Source: an uncultured Clostridia bacterium (GTDB taxonomy: Bacteria; Bacillota; Clostridia; Christensenellales; DTU072). Taken from it: a stretch of 12,232 nt of DNA. The notes below the pieces were generated by a model. The model was not told the DNA's origin. It searched no databases and saw only the letters and a list, made by a program, of their open reading frames with translations. The translations under genes and the position numbers were made by a program. The stretch covers positions 1 to 12,232 of the forward strand of contig CAKRAY010000036.1 of the NCBI GenBank assembly GCA_934296355.1. The letters are read 5' to 3'. Positions 1 to 5,438 of this stretch are shown in pieces; the first letter of the stretch is position 1; each line of letters begins with the position of its first letter.

Positions 1-1986
1 GACTTTACCTTCGAGCATTTCGTAGGTGGGGTATACCTCTTCGCCGTTATCGGTTATTTCGAAAATATCTCTCGGCGTAATGGTCTTACCCGAGAACACG
101 ACTTTATCTGTGCCTTTAATCATAATTCCGGCGTAACAAGTGAGGTTGTATCTAACCGTTACTTTTTCACCGTTCTCGCCGTAGGGATAAACTTCCAAAA
201 CAACTTCGTGCGTACCCGCCACCGTGAAATCGGGCGCGGATACTAACTTATAGTACACGGTCAAACCGTCCGTCCATTCGGGATTGGACGTTAAGTTTTG
301 CTTAACGCCGTTCTTTATCACTCTCACGTTGGAAGCGAAATCGTACGAAGCGGCTCCGATAGGTAAAACTACGTTTTCCTCTTTAACTCCGATTTCGAAA
401 GCGTCTTTTACCACTTTGTAGGTAACGCTCGCCGTCGTTTTCGGTACGCTAAGTAGGGATTTTCTATACTTGACGGTTATGGTCGCCGTATACTCGCCCT
501 CTTGGTTAAAGTCGACTTCGCTTACGTCTATATAGCGTTCCAAATCGTTAAATCTGATGCCGTTGACCATTACTTCGAAGTCGGAAGAAAAGTCGTACGC
601 GTCCTTGTCCGTGCCTTTCTTGATAAGAACCGTATCTTTTACCACGTTGATTACCACGCCGCGCTTTAACTCTACCACGCTGACGGCGGTTTTTCCTTTA
701 TAGGTAAGCGTTATCTCGTTTTTACCTTCCTTGGAATAATTTATGTCGCCGCCGATCATATCGTCGGTTACGGGAACGTTCTTTCCGTCCTCGGTTATGG
801 TAAACAAGGTCTTTTTGTCTATGGGCGAACTATTGGGGTAAGTAACGACGTTCTTTGCCGTAATTACCGGTATAGCGTCGCTCAGCACCATCACTTCGAA
901 AGTTTGCGTGTAGGTTGTGTTTTCCACTCTGACCGTAACGGTAATCGTCTTGGTTTCGCCCGCTTGCGCGCCGATAAGGTTACTTACGTCCACTTCGAGA
1001 TTATCCGTGCCCGCGTCGAATTCGTCCACGAAAAGCCAAAAGTCCTCTTTAAAATCGTGACTTTCTATATCTTCCGCTCTTACGGTCAACGGATAATACG
1101 CGGGTATCGCCTCTATTACGTGCTCGGCGGTTATCGTAACGGTTACCACTGCTTCCGCTCTTCCGAAAATCGCTTTTACCGTATACGTTCCCGGTGTCGC
1201 TTTAACGCCTGAAACCAGGTTGTCTTTCGTTATCTCCTCTCTAACGCCGTTGACGTAACAAACGAATAATCCTAAGTAATCGTATTTTTCCGCAACGGAG
1301 GTGTGCAAAGTAAGCGTATCGCGCGTTTTTACGATTTTATAATCGAGAACGTTGGCTTCGACGATAACTCTCGCCGTCTTGCCTTCGTAAGTACACTCTA
1401 CGTAACCTCCGTCGAACGTAAGATGAGATTTGTCTATGTATTCGTCCTTTACTTCGGTATATTTCCCGCGCGTAGTAATTACGAAAACTTTTTTATAGTC
1501 GTACCCGGCGATATTTCTGTCGTCGAGTTTTATACTGTTCTTAGTCGTTTCTACCGTCACGCCGTTATCTACGATAACCGCTACGCTTTTCGTTTTTCCG
1601 TGATAATTAACGGTAAACAAGTATTCTCCGAGCGAGGGTTTTACGGTAGATACTACCATATCGGCGGTTATTTCTTGCGGTTCTCCGTCCTTGGTGGCGG
1701 TAAACAATGCGAGGAAATCGTATCCTTTTACGTCCGCGTCGAGTAATTCCACTCTGTTTTTAGCGACGCTCAATTCGTAAACCGTCGTGGATACGTTGAC
1801 GGTAACGGATAAAGTTTTACCTTTATAATAACACGTTACTTCGCCCGTACCGAACCCGGTAGGAACTTTACTTTTATCTATATACGAACTTTCTACCGTT
1901 ACTTGGGCTCCGTTTTCGTAAATCTCGAACAACGCGCGGAAATCATAGTTTTCCACGTCTTCGTCTTTAATTTCGACGGTGTTTTG
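1..1986 (-). repeat. Protein-level tandem repeat array (8-9 Ig-like units)
   Basis: This covers residues 45-706 of the truncated lipoprotein. Anchor motifs recur at intervals of 75, 73, 73 and 75 residues, then about 79, 75, 84 and about 92. The first four units are the most alike and later ones are diverged. The sixth lacks the Y-D pair but keeps the L-F and the G-K-T strand. The repeats are diverged at DNA level, so this is old domain duplication rather than recent tandem amplification. Confidence 0.8.
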
Positions 1987-2118
1987 CTTCGAAATTATTT
2001 GTATAACGGGAGAAACCGGATCGGGGGTGTTGCCCCCGTCGTCCGGTTTCTTTTCGCAAGCGATGAACGCCAGCGCCAAAATCAAGATCAAGCCCGCAAT
2101 AAGCAGTCTTTTTTTCAT
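1..2118 (-). CDS. Surface lipoprotein with tandem Big_3-like Ig repeats (3'-truncated by window edge)
   Basis: Reading the minus strand from the ATG at 2118 gives 706 codons with no stop before the window edge, so the C-terminus is missing. The first 21 residues are a lipoprotein signal peptide (MKKR, then a Leu/Ile-rich core, then AFIAC, with Cys21 as the likely lipidated residue; Phe at -3 is slightly off consensus). A short Asp/Gly/Pro linker follows. From about residue 45 to the edge the protein is a tandem array of 8-9 beta-rich units of roughly 73-92 residues. Each unit has a Y-D-[FY]-x2-[LV]-F-type motif (Tyr or His at 58, 133, 206, 279, 354, 508, 592) and, in most, a last strand like Y-x-G-K-T-x-x-V (near 98, 172, 244, 473). 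This resembles the bacterial Ig-like group 3 (Big_3) fold; the family assignment is by eye. Such arrays usually act as rigid stalks or adhesive modules on the cell surface. It lies 38 nt after the 1024-residue lipoprotein gene with no terminator between, so it is probably co-transcribed. Any functional C-terminal domain lies outside the window. Confidence 0.9.
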   Translation of the reverse strand, partial: MKKRLLIAGLILILALAFIACEKKPDDGGNTPDPVSPVIQIISKQNTVEIKDEDVENYDFRALFEIYENGAQVTVESSYIDKSKVPTGFGTGEVTCYYKGKTLSVTVNVSTTVYELSVAKNRVELLDADVKGYDFLALFTATKDGEPQEITADMVVSTVKPSLGEYLFTVNYHGKTKSVAVIVDNGVTVETTKNSIKLDDRNIAGYDYKKVFVITTRGKYTEVKDEYIDKSHLTFDGGYVECTYEGKTARVIVEANVLDYKIVKTRDTLTLHTSVAEKYDYLGLFVCYVNGVREEITKDNLVSGVKATPGTYTVKAIFGRAEAVVTVTITAEHVIEAIPAYYPLTVRAEDIESHDFKEDFWLFVDEFDAGTDNLEVDVSNLIGAQAGETKTITVTVRVENTTYTQTFEVMVLSDAIPVITAKNVVTYPNSSPIDKKTLFTITEDGKNVPVTDDMIGGDINYSKEGKNEITLTYKGKTAVSVVELKRGVVINVVKDTVLIKKGTDKDAYDFSSDFEVMVNGIRFNDLERYIDVSEVDFNQEGEYTATITVKYRKSLLSVPKTTASVTYKVVKDAFEIGVKEENVVLPIGAASYDFASNVRVIKNGVKQNLTSNPEWTDGLTVYYKLVSAPDFTVAGTHEVVLEVYPYGENGEKVTVRYNLTCYAGIMIKGTDKVVFSGKTITPRDIFEITDNGEEVYPTYEMLEGKV

Positions 2119-2126
2119 TTTTCGTG

Positions 2127-2132
2127 CTCCTT
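2127..2132 (-). promoter_or_regulatory. Ribosome binding site of the Ig-repeat lipoprotein gene
   Basis: AAGGAG reads on the minus strand 8 nt before the ATG at 2118. It fixes that start. The 38-nt gap after the preceding stop holds no recognisable promoter or terminator hairpin. Confidence 0.8.
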
Positions 2133-2156
2133 ATGCCTACTCTTTCGTACAATTTT

Positions 2157-5100
2157 TTATTTCGACAGTGTCCATTCTCCTATCTTAATAATCTTAAACC
2201 AGAAATATCTCGTGAAATTGTTTTCGATAACGATTTGCACGCCCGCCTCGGAGTTAACGAACGAAACGTAACGACTGCCGCCTTCCAATACGTTTTTATC
2301 GGCGTTGGAGTTCGTCTTGTTGTAGTCGTATCCGAGCTTCGCAAGTTCGGTCTTCAATTCGCTGACGATTCTATCGTAGTCTTCTTGATAAATCTTCGCG
2401 TTTTCGTCACTTCTTTCGTAAGAGAAACCGCCTCTGATCATATCTACGTACTCGTACTCGCCATCCGCAATTTCGATTTCGTTGAAGTCGTAATCGGGGG
2501 CGTTAATGTTGTCTCCGAAGATATTTACGAACACTTCGGGAGAGGGAACCTTACTTACGTCGAAATCGCTTCCGAAAATGAGTTTCAATTCTTCCTCTAT
2601 GCTTCCGGTATGACCCGAATGGTCCCACTTTTGGGTCTTTTCATCGTAACAACCGTACTTAGAGCAAGATCTTTCGTGTGCGATTCTATAGCAATTATCG
2701 TTAACGTACTCCGACCAAGATTTTTGAATTTTTCTCGGAACGTATCCGTCGAAGATCTCTTCGTCTATCGTCGTGGTGCCTATGCTTGAATACGTGGTGG
2801 TAATGTATCCCTTGTAAGTTCCGCTGACAAGGTCGTATTGATATACCGATTTAATGAGATTGCCTTTTTCGTCAACCCAAAGGGAGAAGGTGCTGCCTAC
2901 GCTCGCAGTTGCGTCCTTCGCATTATTGTGCATAGACAATTCTAACGCGATATCCTTACTGATAGTGGGATCGCGAAGAACCAATTCGAACGCCGTAATC
3001 TTAGTGCCTTCGATTACCGCGCTTCTCTTGTAGGTAAACAAATCCGCGGAGAAATTGAACTGCGGTATCAAACTCGCAAAGTCGCCTTTGTATTGCTTAA
3101 CGCCGTGCATCACTCCGAGTTCGGAACTGTACTTGACTTTATCGTAGGTGTTCGCGTCGATTTTCTTATAACCCGAAGTTTCGGTATGATAAAGTTTATC
3201 GTCCATACTTGCCGTATACTTTCCGGTATCTTTGAATAAAATCGTATCTTCGGTAATATAACCTACTCTTCCTACCTTACCGGTCGAAGAAACTTCGTTC
3301 GCGCCGGTAGCGTTGCTCGCGGAGTAAACGGAAGCGTTACTTGCCGCGGCGTTCGTTTGATAGTCGTCTTCGTTGATAGCCGGCTCGTAAGTGGTGGTGT
3401 CTTCTGCAAAGAACGTGTAGTTCTTCGCGCCTTTCATTTTGGTAAGCGCTTTAGTGAGCGCGTCGATTGCGTCGTTGCTGTCTCTTTCGAAACGGGTTGT
3501 CGGGTTCTCGTATTTACCGACGTAAGGTTGTAACGCATCGTCGACTACGGTCGTGCCGATGCCGCTGAATTTGATATTTACGAGAGTGTAACTTTCGCCG
3601 GTGGCTTCCGCGTCTTCGATCGGCGTACCGTCGGACGTGGTGGTTCCGTAAAGAATGTGTTCGGTTTCCGCAACCATTCCTACGATACCGTCTTTGCCGA
3701 CTATAACGTAAATATCGTTAAGCGTGTCGGAAAGCATAGGCGTGAACGCGATGGACAAGTAGGTAGCAAAGTACCAATCTTCCGCTTTGTCCGCGGCGAT
3801 TTTATATCTGAACGCCGAATACTCGGTGGCTTCGTAGCCGTAAGCCGCTAAATCGAACTTTTCGGAATATTCGAATTTCTTTTCTACGTTTACCGCGAAA
3901 TGCGCGTTGGGGTTGTAGAGATGTTGATTTTCCCACGCTACCGGTATGCTGTCGGTCGTGGTAACGAGTTTTCTTACCAACTGATTGTCTTTACCGATAT
4001 AGATTTTGTACATGCTCGTACCTTCGGAGAATTCTCCGGTCTTTTTGTCGTACGCGTATTTGATGGTTTCGCCGCCTTTAACGTACATATCGGTCAATTT
4101 GGTAACGTCGTCTTCGTCTTGTCCTTCGGCGGGAGTGATGTACCAGGTTCCTACCCATTTTCCGCTGTTCATCATTACGGAAGTGGTATAACTGTTTTCA
4201 TAACTGGCCGCGCCCTTTACGAGGTCCTTATAGTAGTCGATTACCACGCCCTTTGCGGTTATGCTCGGGTTGGAAAGGTTGGCTTCGCTGAACATATCGG
4301 TGGTAAGGTTGAGTCCGTTCGCGCCTTTTACCGAACCAACTACTTGCAACGCTCTTAATATAATGCTTACTTTCGCGGTCACGGTCGCGTCGTCTTTCAA
4401 GGTCGCGGTTACGGTAACCATGGTGTCGTAAGGCAATTCTTTAACGATTTCGAGCGTATTGTCGTCGTTGAGTCTGACGTATTCGGAATTGACGCCGAGC
4501 GTAACTTCCGCGTTCGGGTCGCTCTTTTCTACGGTAATGGTCGCTACGTCTTTCGCTTCGCCGGCTTTAACGTCTTTTATTTCGCTCTTATCCGACTTAA
4601 CTTTTAACGTAATGCCTTCTTCTTTCGCTTTTACCGTGAAAATCTTGGAAGCGATAACCGAGGGATTGCTCTTCAAAGAAACGGTAACGGTAATTTGCTC
4701 GTCTTGCGCGGGCGCTTCGATAACTTTAAGATATCCTCCGACCAAAACTATGATACCGCTCTTACTGTAAGTAACGTCATAGCCGCCGTTGTCGCTCGCG
4801 CCTACGGTAACTTCCGCGGGGTCGCCTTCGCCGACGGTATACTTGTTTGCGTTGAACGTTATGTATTCTTTACTCTTTTCTGCCGGTAAAACGGTAAAAT
4901 TCTGAGTGTCGTATACGTTTTCGTCGCTCTTTAATTTAACGGTTACGGCTACTTCGGTCGCAACGGTCACCTTATCTGCGTCTTTAACGTAAATAAACTT
5001 TCCTTCCGCGTCGAACGCGAGGATATCCGCGGGTTCGAACGTAACTTCATACTCTTCGCCTTCGGGTTGTACGTTAATGTTGAGATTAACTTGAGCCGCG

Positions 5101-5231
5101 GGCGAAATCATATGCGTAGTAGCGGAAAACTTCACTGTTTTTTCTTTCGTACATGCGGTAAGCGCCAAACACGCTACCAAAAGCACGGCGATCAAGAATA
5201 CGGCAATTTTTCTACTTGCATTCTTTTTCAT
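2157..5231 (-). CDS. Large lipoprotein: three Ig-like domains plus paired LolA/LppX-like modules
   Basis: The product is 1024 residues. Its signal peptide ends in LTAC with Cys27 as lipidation site, so it should be tethered to the outer face of the cell membrane. Residues ~31-115, 121-202 and 206-295 are three beta-rich Ig-like units of Big_2 character. Residues ~322-575 (module A) and ~586-832 (module B) each open with an amphipathic helix (module B: ALTKALTKMKGAKNYTF) followed by long antiparallel strands, a layout like the LolA/LppX lipid-binding fold; that fold call is inference. Module B shares ordered exact motifs with the 853-residue neighbour (GYKKI-x2-N-x-Y, P-x-F-x-F, GYIT-x2-YS), so the two are paralogues. 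A Cys/His cluster lies at 847-874, followed by an alpha/beta tail. No enzyme motif is recognised. The gene has its own sigma-A promoter and an AAGGAG site. Precise function is unknown; ligand binding or surface sensing is plausible. Confidence 0.93.
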   Translation of the reverse strand: MKKNASRKIAVFLIAVLLVACLALTACTKEKTVKFSATTHMISPAAQVNLNINVQPEGEEYEVTFEPADILAFDAEGKFIYVKDADKVTVATEVAVTVKLKSDENVYDTQNFTVLPAEKSKEYITFNANKYTVGEGDPAEVTVGASDNGGYDVTYSKSGIIVLVGGYLKVIEAPAQDEQITVTVSLKSNPSVIASKIFTVKAKEEGITLKVKSDKSEIKDVKAGEAKDVATITVEKSDPNAEVTLGVNSEYVRLNDDNTLEIVKELPYDTMVTVTATLKDDATVTAKVSIILRALQVVGSVKGANGLNLTTDMFSEANLSNPSITAKGVVIDYYKDLVKGAASYENSYTTSVMMNSGKWVGTWYITPAEGQDEDDVTKLTDMYVKGGETIKYAYDKKTGEFSEGTSMYKIYIGKDNQLVRKLVTTTDSIPVAWENQHLYNPNAHFAVNVEKKFEYSEKFDLAAYGYEATEYSAFRYKIAADKAEDWYFATYLSIAFTPMLSDTLNDIYVIVGKDGIVGMVAETEHILYGTTTSDGTPIEDAEATGESYTLVNIKFSGIGTTVVDDALQPYVGKYENPTTRFERDSNDAIDALTKALTKMKGAKNYTFFAEDTTTYEPAINEDDYQTNAAASNASVYSASNATGANEVSSTGKVGRVGYITEDTILFKDTGKYTASMDDKLYHTETSGYKKIDANTYDKVKYSSELGVMHGVKQYKGDFASLIPQFNFSADLFTYKRSAVIEGTKITAFELVLRDPTISKDIALELSMHNNAKDATASVGSTFSLWVDEKGNLIKSVYQYDLVSGTYKGYITTTYSSIGTTTIDEEIFDGYVPRKIQKSWSEYVNDNCYRIAHERSCSKYGCYDEKTQKWDHSGHTGSIEEELKLIFGSDFDVSKVPSPEVFVNIFGDNINAPDYDFNEIEIADGEYEYVDMIRGGFSYERSDENAKIYQEDYDRIVSELKTELAKLGYDYNKTNSNADKNVLEGGSRYVSFVNSEAGVQIVIENNFTRYFWFKIIKIGEWTLSK
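2610..2693 (-). other. Cys/His cluster in the C-terminal domain of the 1024-residue lipoprotein
   Basis: Residues 847-874 contain C847-x8-C856-x4-C861 together with H852 and H871-x2-H874. Apart from the signal peptide and lipobox cysteines, these three are the only cysteines in the protein. The pattern could bind a metal or form a disulfide. It matches no zinc-finger family I can name, and the paralogous 853-residue protein lacks it. Confidence 0.6.
2736..3476 (-). other. Module B of the 1024-residue lipoprotein (shared with its paralogue)
   Basis: This covers residues ~586-832. It begins with a helix, then beta-rich sequence. It carries G687-Y-K-K-I-x2-N-x-Y696, P723-x-F-x-F727 and G808-Y-I-T-x2-Y-S815, each found in the same order in the 853-residue protein. 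A low-complexity Ala/Ser/Asn-rich linker sits at ~626-646. Confidence 0.7.
3507..4268 (-). other. Module A of the 1024-residue lipoprotein
   Basis: This covers residues ~322-575. It is similar in layout to module B: a short helix (near 331-345), then alternating strands. W433-E-x3-L-Y-N440 matches W300-E-x3-L-Y-N307 in module A of the 853-residue protein. Boundaries are approximate. Confidence 0.5.
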
Positions 5232-5239
5232 ACTCTTAA

Positions 5240-5245
5240 CTCCTT
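5240..5245 (-). promoter_or_regulatory. Ribosome binding site of the 1024-residue lipoprotein gene
   Basis: AAGGAG on the minus strand lies 8 nt before the ATG at 5231. It supports this start over in-frame alternatives. Confidence 0.85.
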
Positions 5246-5260
5246 GTATTTTTTTTTAAT

Positions 5261-5288
5261 ATTAAAACTTTGTTTTACCAAATGTCAA
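5261..5288 (-). promoter_or_regulatory. Sigma-A-type promoter for the 1024-residue lipoprotein unit
   Basis: The minus strand has a perfect -35 box TTGACA (5288-5283), a 16-bp spacer and a -10 box TTTAAT (5266-5261, five of six consensus positions). The predicted start falls about 7 nt downstream, within an A9 run (5257-5249), giving a short leader of about 20-25 nt with the AAGGAG site in it. The close match and its position right before a gene make it convincing. Confidence 0.75.
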
Positions 5289-5302
5289 TCGGGCTATTTG
5301 GT
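5277..5302. promoter_or_regulatory. Operator-like inverted repeat straddling the -35 box
   Basis: ACCAAAT (5277-5283) and ATTTGGT (5296-5302) form a perfect 7-bp inverted repeat with a 12-bp spacer that encloses the -35 hexamer. A second, overlapping 6-bp inverted repeat (TCAATC 5285-5290, GATTGA 5307-5312) lies in the same place. Position and symmetry suggest a dimeric repressor or activator site. The AT-rich context means chance is not excluded, and no regulator gene is in the window. Confidence 0.4.
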
Positions 5303-5354
5303 TTAAGATTGATTAAAGCAAAATGTTTTGCCTGTCTGTTTGTGAGTTACATAG

Positions 5355-5405
5355 GCGCGTTGAATTTTTGCGAAAACCCGAGGCAACGCGCGTACGTTGC
5401 TTTTT
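5355..5405. terminator. GC-rich foldback region; possible terminator after the 853-residue gene
   Basis: Two overlapping inverted repeats compete for the same bases. GCGCGTTG (5355-5362) pairs with CAACGCGC (5384-5391) across a 21-nt loop, or GCAACG (5383-5388) pairs with CGTTGC (5395-5400) across 6 nt. On the plus strand the second hairpin is followed at once by TTTTT (5401-5405), a classic intrinsic terminator. On the minus strand, where the genes are, the U-rich stretch comes only after a CTCGGG gap, so termination of the upstream operon is likely but not textbook. Confidence 0.4.
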
Positions 5406-5438
5406 GCGGCGTAAAGGAACGCGCATACGGCTCTCACA

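Larger units (their letters stand above)
5232..5438. other. 207-bp intergenic region between the two transcription units
   Basis: This is the only sizeable non-coding gap in the window. Its half next to the 853-residue gene is GC-rich with foldback potential. Its half next to the 1024-residue gene is AT-rich and holds a sigma-A promoter, an inverted repeat over the -35 box and an A9 run before the ribosome binding site. No convincing small ORF or tRNA is present. Confidence 0.8.

Noticed and set aside
904..1746. Plus-strand open frames of 102 and 147 codons
   Set aside because: They are shadows of the truncated Ig-repeat lipoprotein on the other strand, whose open frame covers the whole interval.
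2124..2789. 221-codon plus-strand open frame
   Set aside because: It lies antisense to the 1024-residue lipoprotein gene, has no ribosome binding site of the kind all real genes here use, and its composition looks like a mirror of the gene's codon bias.
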